This document shows, piece after piece, positions 52,593 to 61,842 of a stretch of 64,000 bases of DNA. A program made the position numbers and the translations under genes. The DNA is taken from NCBI RefSeq assembly GCF_900112645.1, contig NZ_FOMO01000001.1, positions 682,001 through 746,000 on the forward strand, in the 5' to 3' direction. Every line of letters starts with the position of its first letter. Positions within the stretch are counted from its first letter, which is position 1. The notes below the pieces were generated by a model. That model did not search any database. It was not told the DNA's origin and saw only the letters and a program-made list of their open reading frames with translations. The DNA comes from Phytopseudomonas straminea. GTDB lineage: Bacteria; Pseudomonadota; Gammaproteobacteria; Pseudomonadales; Pseudomonadaceae.

Positions 52593-53966
52593 TCAGTCCT
52601 CGGTCTTCCAGTTCTTGCGGCTCATGTAGTCCCGGGTTTCCTTGACCACGACGCCGGAGAGCAGCAACAGGCCGATCAGGTTGGGCAGCGCCATCAGGCC
52701 GTTGGCGATGTCGGAGAAGGTCCACACCACCTCCAACGAGGTCACCGCGCCGACGAACACCACCGCCGAGAAGATCAGCCGGTACGGCATCACCGCCACG
52801 CGGCCCATCAGCCGCTCCATGCAGCGCTCGCCGTAGTACGACCAGCCGAGGATGGTGGTGAAGGCATAGACCAGCACGCCGATGGTCACCGTGTAGATAC
52901 CCCAGCCGCCGCCCAGGCCCTGCTCTAGTGCCCACGCGGTCATCGGCGCGCCTTTCAGGCCTTCCTGGGTCCAGGCACCGGTGACGATGATCGCCAGTGC
53001 GGTGAAGGTGACCATAACCAAGGTGTCGAGGAAGGTCTGGGTCATCGACACCATGGCTTGGCGCACCGGCTTGTCGGTCTTCGCCGCCGCCGCCGCGATC
53101 GCGCCGGTACCCAGGCCCGACTCGTTGGAGAAGATGCCACGGGCCACGCCCATCTGCACCGCCAGGATGATGCTCGAGCCAAGGAAACCACCGGCTGCCG
53201 CGCTACCGCTGAAGGCATCGATGAAAATCAGGGCAATGGCGTCCGGCAGGCGATCGGCGAACACCACCAGCACGGCGACGTTGCTGATGATGTACAGCAC
53301 GATCATCACCGGCACCACGCCGGCGGCGAAACGGCCGATGCTCTTGATGCCACCGATGATCACCACCGCGGTGCCGATGGCCAGCACCAGACCACTGAGC
53401 GTTGGCGAAATGCCCCAGGTGTCCTGCAGCTGATGGGCCGCCGTGTTGGCCTGCACCATGTTGCCAATGCCGAACGAAGCCACCGCACCGAAGATCGCGA
53501 AGGCGATGCCCAGGGTCCTGCCCAGGGTGCCGCCGACACCGTTGGTGAGGTAGTACATCGGCCCGCCGCTCTGCTCGCCCTTGGCGTCGGTGACCCGGTA
53601 CTTCACGCCCAGCAAGGCTTCGGAGTACTTGGTGGCCATACCCACCAGGCCAGTCATCCACATCCAGAACAACGCACCGGGGCCGCCGATGCCGATGGCC
53701 GTGGCCACCCCGGCGATGTTGCCAACGCCGATGGTCGCCGCCAGCGCGGTGGCCAGGGCCTGGTAGTGGGAAACGTCACCGGGTACGTCGCCCTTTTCCG
53801 AGCGTTTGACGAAGGCCAGCCAGAAGGCGTGGCCGATTACGCGGAACTGGATGCCACGCAGGCGGATGGTCAGATACAGGCCGGTGAGCAGCAACAGGGG
53901 GATGAGCAGAAACGGCCCCCAGATAAAGCTGCTGATGGCCGTGAGCACAGCGAGAAATTGATCCAT
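52593..53966 (-). CDS. AGCS family sodium:amino acid symporter (second)
   Basis: A 457-residue symporter with about 10 transmembrane segments. Family motifs: AATIGVGNIAGVATAIGIGG and GALFWMWMTGLVGMATKYSE, then GVARGIFSNESGLGTGA. It imports Ala/Gly-type amino acids with Na+. The start at 53966 (MDQFLAVL) follows AAGGA; the extended start at 54020 encodes an Arg-rich stretch unlikely to be part of the protein. It is a different subfamily from the gene at 39.2 kb. Confidence 0.92.
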   Translation of the reverse strand: MDQFLAVLTAISSFIWGPFLLIPLLLLTGLYLTIRLRGIQFRVIGHAFWLAFVKRSEKGDVPGDVSHYQALATALAATIGVGNIAGVATAIGIGGPGALFWMWMTGLVGMATKYSEALLGVKYRVTDAKGEQSGGPMYYLTNGVGGTLGRTLGIAFAIFGAVASFGIGNMVQANTAAHQLQDTWGISPTLSGLVLAIGTAVVIIGGIKSIGRFAAGVVPVMIVLYIISNVAVLVVFADRLPDAIALIFIDAFSGSAAAGGFLGSSIILAVQMGVARGIFSNESGLGTGAIAAAAAKTDKPVRQAMVSMTQTFLDTLVMVTFTALAIIVTGAWTQEGLKGAPMTAWALEQGLGGGWGIYTVTIGVLVYAFTTILGWSYYGERCMERLMGRVAVMPYRLIFSAVVFVGAVTSLEVVWTFSDIANGLMALPNLIGLLLLSGVVVKETRDYMSRKNWKTED

Positions 53967-54273
53967 GGCGGGTGTCCTTGTTGTTCTGTCCAGTGCGGCT
54001 CGTGGCCGGCAGGAAGGCACCGCTGGCTGGTAGAGCCGCGGTGCCGAGCGAGTGAACGCAACTGCGTCCGTGCAACATCGGATGGTCTGTCACAGGCCCG
54101 AGGGCGTAACAAAATGTTTAGGCGAATCAATCGATTGCAGCGCGGGCGATTGTTGCCAGGTCGGCAAGGCTATAACAACTTGGCCGCGAAAGGGGCGGAA
54201 AAAACAGGCAATTCAGCTGCGCGACGGGGTTCGCACAGGTGATCGGCGCGCCTCGGCGCCTGCGACCGGACAA
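53967..54273 (-). other. Upstream region of the second AGCS gene
   Basis: 307 bp between two minus-strand genes. It must contain the symporter promoter. A short GC-rich dyad near 54243-54260 could end the upstream transcript. I could not identify a convincing promoter pair or operator, and there is no ORF with a ribosome binding site. Confidence 0.4.
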
Positions 54274-55107
54274 TCAGTCGTTGCACGCTATCGGCTGTGA
54301 ACGCCAGGTCGCCCAGGCCTGTTCCCAGCACGTGTGGTGGGATACCTGCGTCAGGCTGACGGTTTGCACGCAGCGCGCTTCACCGAGCCCATCCAGGTAG
54401 TGATGCAGCGCGCCAGCCGGCACCACGCTATCCGCATCGCCGGCCAGGTGCCGCTGGGTAACGGCGCGCAGCCGCTCGCGGTAATCCAGCGGCTCCAGCG
54501 AACCCTCGAGGGGGCTCAACTGCAGCAACTGAACCCAGTAGCGTGGGCTGAGGTTGCCGGCGAGGGTTTGCACGCTAACGACATCATCGCGTCGCGCGGC
54601 CAGCAATAGTGCCAGCGCGGCGCCGCCGGAATAGCCGACCAGCTCGAACGTCTGGTTGCCGTAGCGAGCCTTGATCAGATCGAGCGCCCCGTCGAGGCTG
54701 CCCAGCACGTCACTGCCGAAACGCCGACTTGTCCACAGGCTCGTGGCACACCTAGGCGCGGTGACGAACTGGCAGGGCCGCGCCAGGTACAGGCTGGGCG
54801 TCGGATCGGCGAACGCCAGGCGCGCCACCAGCAGATCGCGCGGCGAGGGGTCGAGGCTGGGCTGTGACGGCGTCGCCCAAGCCTGGCCATCGCCTTCCAG
54901 ATAAACGCGCATACGCGCCGCCGCCGGCACCTGGGCTGGGGCACCGAGCAATAACGGAAAGGGTTTGCTGTCGAGCGTTTGTAAGCGATGGTGCTGACCG
55001 GTCAGCTCGCCAAGCCGCTCTTGCGGTGACTGGCAACCGCCCAAGGCAAAGACCAGCAGCGCGCCAAAAAGCAGCGCAGCCGGCTTTGCAGGGCGAGCTG
55101 TCAGCAT
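54274..55107 (-). CDS. Lipoprotein with alpha/beta-hydrolase fold
   Basis: A 277-residue protein with a lipobox signal (LLFGALLVFALGGC, Cys about residue 25), so it is membrane-anchored. The nucleophile elbow is LVGYSGGAALALLLA (GYSGG, GxSxG), with a later GDADSVVP Asp and SHHTCW His, consistent with a hydrolase triad. It resembles unannotated Pseudomonas alpha/beta-hydrolase lipoproteins. The substrate is unknown. The start overlaps the end of the YeeE-like gene by 7 bp, so the two are coupled. Confidence 0.82.
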   Translation of the reverse strand: MLTARPAKPAALLFGALLVFALGGCQSPQERLGELTGQHHRLQTLDSKPFPLLLGAPAQVPAAARMRVYLEGDGQAWATPSQPSLDPSPRDLLVARLAFADPTPSLYLARPCQFVTAPRCATSLWTSRRFGSDVLGSLDGALDLIKARYGNQTFELVGYSGGAALALLLAARRDDVVSVQTLAGNLSPRYWVQLLQLSPLEGSLEPLDYRERLRAVTQRHLAGDADSVVPAGALHHYLDGLGEARCVQTVSLTQVSHHTCWEQAWATWRSQPIACND

Positions 55108-56315
55108 CCGGTCAGCTTCGCCTCGCGGCGTTCGCCCGGGAAGAAGAACGGCCGCAGGCGCACGCCCACGCCGTTACCGACGAACGCCGCCACCAGCCAC
55201 AACCAGCCGTGCAGGCTGCCGGACGCGATGCCACTGAAGTAGGCGCCGATGTTGCAACCGTAAGCCAGGCGCGAGCCGTAGCCGAGCAGCAGGCCGCCGA
55301 TCACCGCCGCCACCAGCGAGCGCAGCGGGATGTTCAGGTTCGGTGCGAAGCGCCCGGCCAGACCGGCGGCCAGAAGGGCGCCGATGACGATGCCGATGTC
55401 CATCACCGTGGTGATGTCTTCCCACAGCGGCGCAGCCAGCGCCTGAGCATTGGCCGGCTGCTGCCAGAACGCCCAGCTGGAAACGTCGACACCGGTACCC
55501 TGCAGCACCTTGGCGCCCCACAGCGCGAACGCCGAGGTGATGCCCCAGGGGCGACCGGCCAGCGCCAGGGTGGCGAAATTGAGCAGCGCCAACAGCACCG
55601 CACCCCAGATCAGCGGCCAGGGGCCACGCAGGAAACGCTGCCAGCCCTGGTGCTCGCTCGGCGCCGCTCGCTCCAGGCTGCCGTGACGACGCAACTCCAG
55701 GCGCGCGCTCAATGCCGCGATGGCGGCGAACAGCGCCAGGCTGACGACCAAGGCCGGCACCAGGCCCAGGCTGGTGACGATGGAGGTCGGCGGCAGGCTC
55801 GGCAGCGCTGACCACCACTCCAGGTGATGGGTAGCGACCACGCCGCCGATGATGAAGAACAGCAGGGTCACCAGCATCCGCGCGTTGCCGCCGCCCACGG
55901 TGAACAGCGTGCCGGATGCGCAACCGCCGCCCAGCTGCATGCCGATGCCGAAGATGAAGGCGCCGACGATCACCGAGGTGCCCGCTGGCGCCACCAGCCC
56001 CTTGACCGGCGCACCGAACAGAGTGCCTGCCGACAGCGCCGGGAAGAACAGCAGCACGGCGATGGCCAGCATCACCATCTGCGCACGCAGGCCGGCGCCA
56101 CGGCGCTCGTTGAGCAGCACGCGCCAGGCCGACGTGAAGCCGAACGCCGCGTGATAGAGCACCAGGCCCAGCGCACCGCCGACGATGAACAACAACGCCT
56201 GACGCCCGCTGACCGCGAAGGTGAGCGCCAGCGCGCCGGCCAGCAGCAGCGCCACGGCCACCAGCGGCGTACCCGGACGATTGACCGGCGCCGCAGCAGG
56301 GATGGATAGATTCAT
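55101..56315 (-). CDS. YeeE/YedE family thiosulfate (sulfur compound) transporter TsuA-like
   Basis: A 404-residue inner-membrane protein with about 9-11 transmembrane helices. Two conserved Cys motifs are present: GMQLGGGCASGTLF and SRLAYGCNIGAYFSGIA. These match the substrate-relay cysteines of TsuA (YeeE), which imports thiosulfate. No tsuB (sulfurtransferase) gene is adjacent, so sulfur delivery may go through another protein. The first gene of a two-gene unit with the lipoprotein hydrolase. Confidence 0.88.
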   Translation of the reverse strand: MNLSIPAAAPVNRPGTPLVAVALLLAGALALTFAVSGRQALLFIVGGALGLVLYHAAFGFTSAWRVLLNERRGAGLRAQMVMLAIAVLLFFPALSAGTLFGAPVKGLVAPAGTSVIVGAFIFGIGMQLGGGCASGTLFTVGGGNARMLVTLLFFIIGGVVATHHLEWWSALPSLPPTSIVTSLGLVPALVVSLALFAAIAALSARLELRRHGSLERAAPSEHQGWQRFLRGPWPLIWGAVLLALLNFATLALAGRPWGITSAFALWGAKVLQGTGVDVSSWAFWQQPANAQALAAPLWEDITTVMDIGIVIGALLAAGLAGRFAPNLNIPLRSLVAAVIGGLLLGYGSRLAYGCNIGAYFSGIASGSLHGWLWLVAAFVGNGVGVRLRPFFFPGERREAKLTGC

Positions 56316-56430
56316 ATAGACCTTCGAATAACCAATTGAAACGGTCGGCTATTCTAGCCCGTCCCGCCGGCGCCAGTGAGCGGATGCTTAGAACGAATCC
56401 TGAAAAGGTTATGCCCACAAGCGGCAGTGG

Positions 56431-57102
56431 TCAGAACACGCCGTCACGGGCGATCGGCGGCGTGAACAGCCCGGCCGGATCACGCCGTACCGAACCTTCC
56501 TCGATCTCTGCCGCCTCGACCACTTCGACCTGCTCGCCGTTCAGCGCCTGGCGAACCTGCTGCTGGGTCAGCACGCTGGAGAGGATCGCCTTGCCAGAGT
56601 CGGTGAAGTCGTAAACGCTCGACGAGCCCTGCACGGGTACAGAAGCCAGACGCTGGCCCTGGCTGTCGAGCACATCGGCGGTCAACGCGTGAGTCAGCAC
56701 CACGCCCATGAAGCTCTCGCTCTTCCACTCGCGCACGCGAATCGACAGCAGCATGGCATCGACAGAAGAGGCCTGGCGCGCATTGCCATCGACGGCCCGG
56801 GCGGCGACGCCCTTGCGCTGGAAGCCACCGAGCAGCGACTTCTGCAGGTCCTGAGCCAGAGGCTCGCCGAAGCGGGTGTTGACGTCATAGGGGATGTAAT
56901 AGCTGCCACGGATCAGACCGACGAAATGGCCCTTCTTGTTGCCCGACACCACATAAGGGCGCTCGTCGATCACCTGCACCTCGACGGCCTTGGCGAAGGT
57001 TTGCGGCACCACGGGGTAGGCCTGGGAATAGTCGATTTTGCGGCCATTGGAGCAGGCGGCCAGGCTGAACAGGAGGCAAAGAAGAACACAGCGACGCAGC
57101 AT
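56431..57102 (-). CDS. YajG-like lipoprotein
   Basis: A 223-residue protein with lipobox (LLCLLFSLAAC, Cys about residue 17). The mature chain is alpha-beta with VEVQVIDERPYVVSGNKKG and LAQDLQKSLLGGFQRKGV, followed by a strand-rich TADVLDSQGQRLASVPVQG. It resembles the YajG/DUF lipoproteins of uncertain function. It is monocistronic; a repeat-containing gap of 316 bp separates it from the pyc genes. Confidence 0.75.
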   Translation of the reverse strand: MLRRCVLLCLLFSLAACSNGRKIDYSQAYPVVPQTFAKAVEVQVIDERPYVVSGNKKGHFVGLIRGSYYIPYDVNTRFGEPLAQDLQKSLLGGFQRKGVAARAVDGNARQASSVDAMLLSIRVREWKSESFMGVVLTHALTADVLDSQGQRLASVPVQGSSSVYDFTDSGKAILSSVLTQQQVRQALNGEQVEVVEAAEIEEGSVRRDPAGLFTPPIARDGVF

Positions 57103-57280
57103 GGAATGTCCCTATAAGCGAGGTTGGCCGGCACGTTGAAAATGCCGGCAAGCAGATAGCCAACCGCTATCCGTAACGGTTCCCGCGGGCAACACCCGCG
57201 AGGCTGGGCATGGTGCAAAAGCCTTGGAACCATTGCAAGCGTAGGCGGCTGAGCGGAGTGCCTGGGGCTTTGTGGACGTC

Positions 57281-57358
57281 TGTGGGAGGGCGCCATGCGC
57301 CCGAAAAGATTCGTGGGCATGGCCCACGCCCGAGGCTTTGCCCCTAACCGCTCCCAAA
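57281..57358. repeat. REP cluster upstream of the YajG-like gene
   Basis: TGTGGGAG at the left end is complementary to GCTCCCAAAA at the right end. Internal palindromes are GGGCGCCATGCGCCC (57288-57302) and CGTGGGCATGGCCCACG (57312-57328). It lies in the gene-free gap 57103-57418, whose remaining part contains the pyc terminator and an isolated hairpin near 57183-57200. Confidence 0.65.
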
Positions 57359-57376
57359 AGATCAGGGCCGACAGAC

Positions 57377-57398
57377 AAAAAAGGGGCCTCACGGCCCC
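57377..57398 (-). terminator. Terminator of the pycAB operon
   Basis: GGGGCC (57383-57388) pairs with GGCCCC (57393-57398). On the minus strand the stem is followed by TTTTTT, about 20 bp beyond the pycB stop. Confidence 0.85.
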
Positions 57399-57418
57399 CA
57401 GAGGTTAATCGGTGACGA

Positions 57419-59230
57419 TCAGGCTTCGACTTCGATCAGCACTTCGCCTGGGTTGACGCGGTCGCCCTTGGCCACGTGCACGGCTTTGACGGTGCCGGCG
57501 ATAGGCGCCTGCACTTCGGTTTCCATCTTCATGGCTTCGGTGATCAGCACGGCCTGGCCAGCCTTGACGGTGTCGCCTTCCTTGACCAGCACGTCGACGA
57601 TGTTGCCCGGCATGCTGGTGCTCACGTCGCCCGGTGCGCTGGCGCTGCGGCGTTTGCTGCCGGTGCCACCGGCGACGTAGTCGTTGAGCGCCTCGAACAC
57701 CACTTCCTCGGGCATGCCGTCGATGGACAGGTAGAAGTGGCGTTTGCCCTCGCCCTTCACGCCGACACCGGTGATGTCCACGCGGTAACTTTCGCCGTGC
57801 ACGTCGATGATGAACTCGGTCGGCACGCCTGCACCGCCGGCTGCCGCCACGCCGCTGCCATCGGGAATCGGCAGCAGGGCTTCGGGTTGCAGGGTGCCGG
57901 CCTCGCGCTCTTCGAGGAATTTGCGGCCGATGTCCGGGAACATGGCGAAGGTCAGCACGTCTTCCTCGCTCTTGGCCAGCTCGCCGATCTGCCCGCGCAG
58001 CTTGTCCATTTCCGGCTTGAGCAGATCGGCGGGGCGCACGTCGATCACCTCTTCACTGCCGATAGCCTGCTTGCGCAGCTGCTCGTTGACCTTGCCCGGC
58101 GCCTGGCCGTAGCCGCCCTGCAGATACAGTTTCACCTCGTTGGTGATCGTCTTGTAGCGCTCGCCGGCCAGCACGTTGAAGAACGCCTGGGTACCGACGA
58201 TCTGCGAGGTCGGCGTCACCAGCGGCGGGAAGCCGAGGTCCTCGCGCACCCGCGGGATCTCCGCCAGCACTTCGTTCATGCGGTTCAGCGCGCCCTGCTC
58301 CTTGAGCTGGTTGGCCAGGTTGGAAATCATCCCGCCCGGCACCTGATTGACCTGCACGCGGGTATCGACGGCGGTGAATTCGCTTTCGAACTGGTGGTAC
58401 TTCTTGCGCACCGCATGGAAGTACATGCCGATTTCCTGGATCAGCGAGAGATCCAGGCCGGTGTCGTATTCGCTGCCCTTGAGCGCGGCAACCATCGACT
58501 CGGTACCAGGATGGCTGGTGCCCCAGGCGAAGCTGGAGATCGCCGTGTCGATATGGTCGGCGCCCGCCTCGATGGCCTTGAGCTGACACATCGAACCCAG
58601 ACCCGCGGTGTCGTGGCTGTGGATAAATACCGGTAGATCGATCTCGGCCTTCAGCGCCTTGACCAGATCGGCCGTGGCGTACGGCGTGAGCAGGCCGGCC
58701 ATGTCCTTGATGGCGATGGAGTCGATGCCCATAGCATGCATGGCCTTGCCCTGGGCGACGAAGGCATCGACGGTGTGCACCGGGCTGGTGGTGTAGGCGA
58801 TGGTGCCCTGGGCGTGCTTGCCGGCGGTCTTCACCGCTTCGATGGCAACGCGCAGGTTACGCACGTCGTTCATCGCATCGAAGATGCGGAACACGTCGAT
58901 GCCGTTCTCCGCCGCCTTGGCAACGAAGGCGCTGACCACGTCATCGCTGTAATGGCGATAACCGAGCAGGTTCTGCCCGCGCAGGAGCATCTGCAGGCGG
59001 GTATTGGGCAATGCCGCGCGCAACTCGCGCAGACGCTCCCACGGGTCTTCCTTGAGGAAGCGCACGCAGGCGTCGAACGTCGCACCGCCCCAGACTTCCA
59101 GCGACCAGTAGCCAACCTTGTCGAGCTTGTCGCAGATCGGCAGCATGTCTTCAGTGCGCATGCGGGTGGCCAGCAGGGACTGGTGGGCGTCGCGCAGGAT
59201 GGTGTCGGTAACCGTGATCTTTCTTGTCAT
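57419..59230 (-). CDS. pycB: Pyruvate carboxylase subunit B (OadA-like carboxyltransferase plus biotin domain)
   Basis: A 603-residue protein combining a carboxyltransferase TIM-barrel (N-terminal TVTDTILRDAHQSLLATRM, then HSHDTAGLGSM), a conserved hinge (about 460-510) and a C-terminal biotinyl domain. The biotin Lys is Lys568 in EAMKMETE. It transfers the carboxyl group from biotin to pyruvate, making oxaloacetate. With pycA it forms the two-subunit anaplerotic enzyme known in P. aeruginosa (PA5435/PA5436). The start at 59230 (MTRKITVTD) follows GAGGAA. It is 10 bp after the pycA stop. Confidence 0.94.
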   Translation of the reverse strand: MTRKITVTDTILRDAHQSLLATRMRTEDMLPICDKLDKVGYWSLEVWGGATFDACVRFLKEDPWERLRELRAALPNTRLQMLLRGQNLLGYRHYSDDVVSAFVAKAAENGIDVFRIFDAMNDVRNLRVAIEAVKTAGKHAQGTIAYTTSPVHTVDAFVAQGKAMHAMGIDSIAIKDMAGLLTPYATADLVKALKAEIDLPVFIHSHDTAGLGSMCQLKAIEAGADHIDTAISSFAWGTSHPGTESMVAALKGSEYDTGLDLSLIQEIGMYFHAVRKKYHQFESEFTAVDTRVQVNQVPGGMISNLANQLKEQGALNRMNEVLAEIPRVREDLGFPPLVTPTSQIVGTQAFFNVLAGERYKTITNEVKLYLQGGYGQAPGKVNEQLRKQAIGSEEVIDVRPADLLKPEMDKLRGQIGELAKSEEDVLTFAMFPDIGRKFLEEREAGTLQPEALLPIPDGSGVAAAGGAGVPTEFIIDVHGESYRVDITGVGVKGEGKRHFYLSIDGMPEEVVFEALNDYVAGGTGSKRRSASAPGDVSTSMPGNIVDVLVKEGDTVKAGQAVLITEAMKMETEVQAPIAGTVKAVHVAKGDRVNPGEVLIEVEA

Positions 59231-59240
59231 GGTGCGTTCC

Positions 59241-60656
59241 TCACAGGCCGGCATGGGCGGCAATGGCGGCGGCGATGGCCAGGGCCAGTTCGCCCGGCTT
59301 GCGTTTGATCGAGTAGTTCAAGAGCTCGGGGTGGTTGTCGACGAAGCTGGTATTGAAGCGCCCACTACGAAATTCATCATTGGCGAGAATCTGCTGGTAA
59401 TAGGTGGCGGTGGTCTTCACGCCCTGCACGCGCATGTCGTCCAGCGCCCGGGAGCCGCGAGCCAGGGCTTCTTCCCAGGTCAGCGCCCAGACGATCAGCT
59501 TCAGGCACATGGAGTCGTAGTACGGCGGAATGGTGTAGCCGGTGTAGATCGCCGTGTCAGTGCGCACACCGGGGCCGCCCGGGGCGTAGTAACGGGTGAT
59601 CTTGCCGAACGAGGGCAGGAAATTGTTGCGCGGATCCTCGGCGTTGATGCGGAACTGCAGGGCGAAGCCGCGGTACTGGATGTCTTCCTGCTTGATCGAC
59701 AGCGCCAGGCCCGAGGCGATGCGGATCTGCTCGCGGACGATGTCGATGCCGGTGATTTCCTCGGTGATGGTGTGCTCCACCTGCACCCGGGTATTCATCT
59801 CCATGAAGTACACCTCGCCCTCGGCGAGCAGGAACTCCACGGTGCCGGCGTTCTCGTAGCCCACGGCCTGGGCGGCGCGCACGGCCAGGTCGCCGATATA
59901 GGCGCGCTGCTCCGGGGTAAGCTGCGGGCTCGGGGCGATCTCGATGAGTTTCTGGTTGCGGCGCTGGATCGAGCAGTCACGCTCGTACAGGTGCACGGTG
60001 TTACCGAAGCTGTCGGCGAGGATCTGCGCCTCGATGTGCTTGGGGTTGACGATGCATTTTTCCAGGAACACTTCCGCACTGCCGAAGGCCTTGGTGGCCT
60101 CGGAGATTACCCGCGGGAATGCCTGTTCTAGCTCGGAGCGCGAGTTGCAGCGGCGAATGCCGCGGCCGCCACCGCCGGAGGTGGCCTTGAGCATGACCGG
60201 GTAGCCGATGCGGTCACCTTCGCGCAGCGCCTCGGCGATATCCGCGACGTTGCCCTCGGTGCCCGGCGTCACCGGCACGCCGGCCTTGATCATGCTGCGT
60301 CGCGCTTCAGTCTTGTCGCCCATGCGGCGGATGACTTCGGCGCTCGGGCCAATGAACTTGATGCCGCGCTCGGCGCAGATTTCCGCCAGCTCGGCATTTT
60401 CGGAAAGAAAGCCATAGCCGGGGTGCAAGGCATCACAGCCGGTTTCCACGGCCAGGTTCACCAGCTTGCGCGGGTTGAGGTAGCCGGCCAGTGGGTCGTC
60501 GCCGATGCCGTAGGCCTCGTCGGCACGTTTGACGTGCAGCGCCTGACGGTCGGCATCCGAATAGATGGCCACCGAACGAATGTTCATTTCGGCGCAGGCC
60601 CGCACGATGCGCACCGCAATCTCGCCACGGTTAGCGATCAGGATTTTCTTGATCAC
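59241..60656 (-). CDS. pycA: Pyruvate carboxylase subunit A (biotin carboxylase)
   Basis: A 471-residue biotin carboxylase of the AccC fold. It starts with IKKILIANRGEIAVRIVRA and has the ATP-grasp Gly loop ATSGGGGRGIRR (about residues 158-169). The catalytic end is FMEMNTRVQVEHTITEEITG. It carboxylates the biotin of PycB using ATP and bicarbonate. The start is GTG at 60656 with GAGGA upstream; a frame open to 60740 has no ribosome binding site. It shares a divergent promoter region with pycR. Confidence 0.95.
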   Translation of the reverse strand: MIKKILIANRGEIAVRIVRACAEMNIRSVAIYSDADRQALHVKRADEAYGIGDDPLAGYLNPRKLVNLAVETGCDALHPGYGFLSENAELAEICAERGIKFIGPSAEVIRRMGDKTEARRSMIKAGVPVTPGTEGNVADIAEALREGDRIGYPVMLKATSGGGGRGIRRCNSRSELEQAFPRVISEATKAFGSAEVFLEKCIVNPKHIEAQILADSFGNTVHLYERDCSIQRRNQKLIEIAPSPQLTPEQRAYIGDLAVRAAQAVGYENAGTVEFLLAEGEVYFMEMNTRVQVEHTITEEITGIDIVREQIRIASGLALSIKQEDIQYRGFALQFRINAEDPRNNFLPSFGKITRYYAPGGPGVRTDTAIYTGYTIPPYYDSMCLKLIVWALTWEEALARGSRALDDMRVQGVKTTATYYQQILANDEFRSGRFNTSFVDNHPELLNYSIKRKPGELALAIAAAIAAHAGL

Positions 60657-60789
60657 GAGCCAACATCCTCGATCACGTGAACAGGCAACCCTTGGAGGGT
60701 CGATATATGACCGAATGATTGCAGACCGGTCTTTGGTCAAACCCTACGCCGCTGTAACAATTAACCAAAATCAATATTTGTTGGGTTCT

Positions 60790-60809
60790 GCATAAGTAAA
60801 AACTTATGC
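60790..60809. promoter_or_regulatory. Candidate PycR operator
   Basis: GCATAAGTAAAAACTTATGC is a perfect dyad (8-bp arms around AAAA), of the ATAAG-N-CTTAT type bound by LysR regulators. It lies between pycA and pycR, just upstream of the chosen pycR start, which explains why the ATG at 60806 is unlikely to be used. Confidence 0.6.
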
Positions 60810-60835
60810 TCTGCGAACAAGAAACCACCCGAGCG

Positions 60836-61795
60836 GTGAATAAAATTCGCAAGTCATTGTTACGCATGACCTTTCGGCAGCTTCAGGTATTTCGCTCGGT
60901 GTGCGATCACCGCTCCTACAGCCGCGCCGCCGAAGAAATGGCTCTCACTCAGCCGGCCGTGAGCCTGCAGATTCGTCAGCTCGAGGAGCTGCTCGACCAG
61001 CCTCTGTTCGACTACGTGGGCAAGAAGCTCTACCTGACCGAGGCCGCCGACGCGCTGCAGCGGGCCAGCGAGGATATCTTCGGCCGTCTGGAGAGCCTCG
61101 ACATGCAGCTCGCCGACCTCAAAGGCTCGCTGCAGGGGCAACTGAGCCTGGCCATCGAATCCAGCGCCAAGTACTTCGTTCCCCATCTGTTCGCCGCTTT
61201 TCGTCGCGAACATCCGGAAGTCAGCCTGCAGCTCACGGTGGTCAACCACACCCAGGCGGTGCGGCGACTAAGCGCCAATCGCGACGACCTGTTGATCATG
61301 TCCCAGGTGCCATCGGACATGGCCTTGGAGTTTCTGCCCTTTCTCAACAACCCGATCATCGCCGTGGCGCCGGCGGACCATCCACTGAATCAGGCCGAAA
61401 CTTTGCAGTTGCAAGACCTGTGCGACTGGCCGCTGCTGGTACGCGAGCCGGGATCAGGTACGCGCCGCGCCTGCGAGGAGTACTGCCACCAGAAGCGCGC
61501 CCACTTCGCGCAGATCCAGGAGGTCGGCTCCATGGAGGGTCAGCGTGAAGGCGTACTGGCCGGCCTGGGCCTGGCGCTGATTCCACGCCACGCGGTACGT
61601 CGCGAGCTGCAGCTGGGCCTGCTGCGCGAGCTGCCAGTGGCCGAGCTGCCACTGCTGCGTAGTTGGTGCGTGCTGCATCCGCGCGGCAAGCACCTGTCGC
61701 CGGTGGCCCAGGCGTTCTTCAACTTCGTGCGTGACCGGCGCAAGCAGATCGGTGCGCTGGCCGAGCAGTTCAGTGGCGCAAGCAATTCACTGTAA
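60836..61795 (+). CDS. pycR: LysR-type regulator PycR
   Basis: A 319-residue LTTR. The helix-turn-helix is FRSVCDHRSYSRAAEEMALT followed by QPAVSLQIRQLEELLDQ. The effector domain holds LAIESSAKYFVPHLFAAFRR and GLGLALIPRHAV. It is divergent from pycA, as PycR (PA5437) is in P. aeruginosa. It likely controls pycAB and itself. Start is uncertain: GTG at 60836 is chosen because the conserved IRKSLLRM segment is kept and the dyad lies upstream; ATG at 60866 or 60806 are alternatives. Confidence 0.88.
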   Translation: MNKIRKSLLRMTFRQLQVFRSVCDHRSYSRAAEEMALTQPAVSLQIRQLEELLDQPLFDYVGKKLYLTEAADALQRASEDIFGRLESLDMQLADLKGSLQGQLSLAIESSAKYFVPHLFAAFRREHPEVSLQLTVVNHTQAVRRLSANRDDLLIMSQVPSDMALEFLPFLNNPIIAVAPADHPLNQAETLQLQDLCDWPLLVREPGSGTRRACEEYCHQKRAHFAQIQEVGSMEGQREGVLAGLGLALIPRHAVRRELQLGLLRELPVAELPLLRSWCVLHPRGKHLSPVAQAFFNFVRDRRKQIGALAEQFSGASNSL

Positions 61796-61842
61796 TGGTT
61801 TCGTATATCATATCCAAAAGCCTCTTCCAGCAGGTGCACCAC

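Noticed and set aside
60806..60835. ATG at 60806 as pycR start
   Set aside because: It falls inside the dyad at 60790-60809 that looks like an operator and lacks a ribosome binding site; GTG at 60836 is preferred, although this is not certain.
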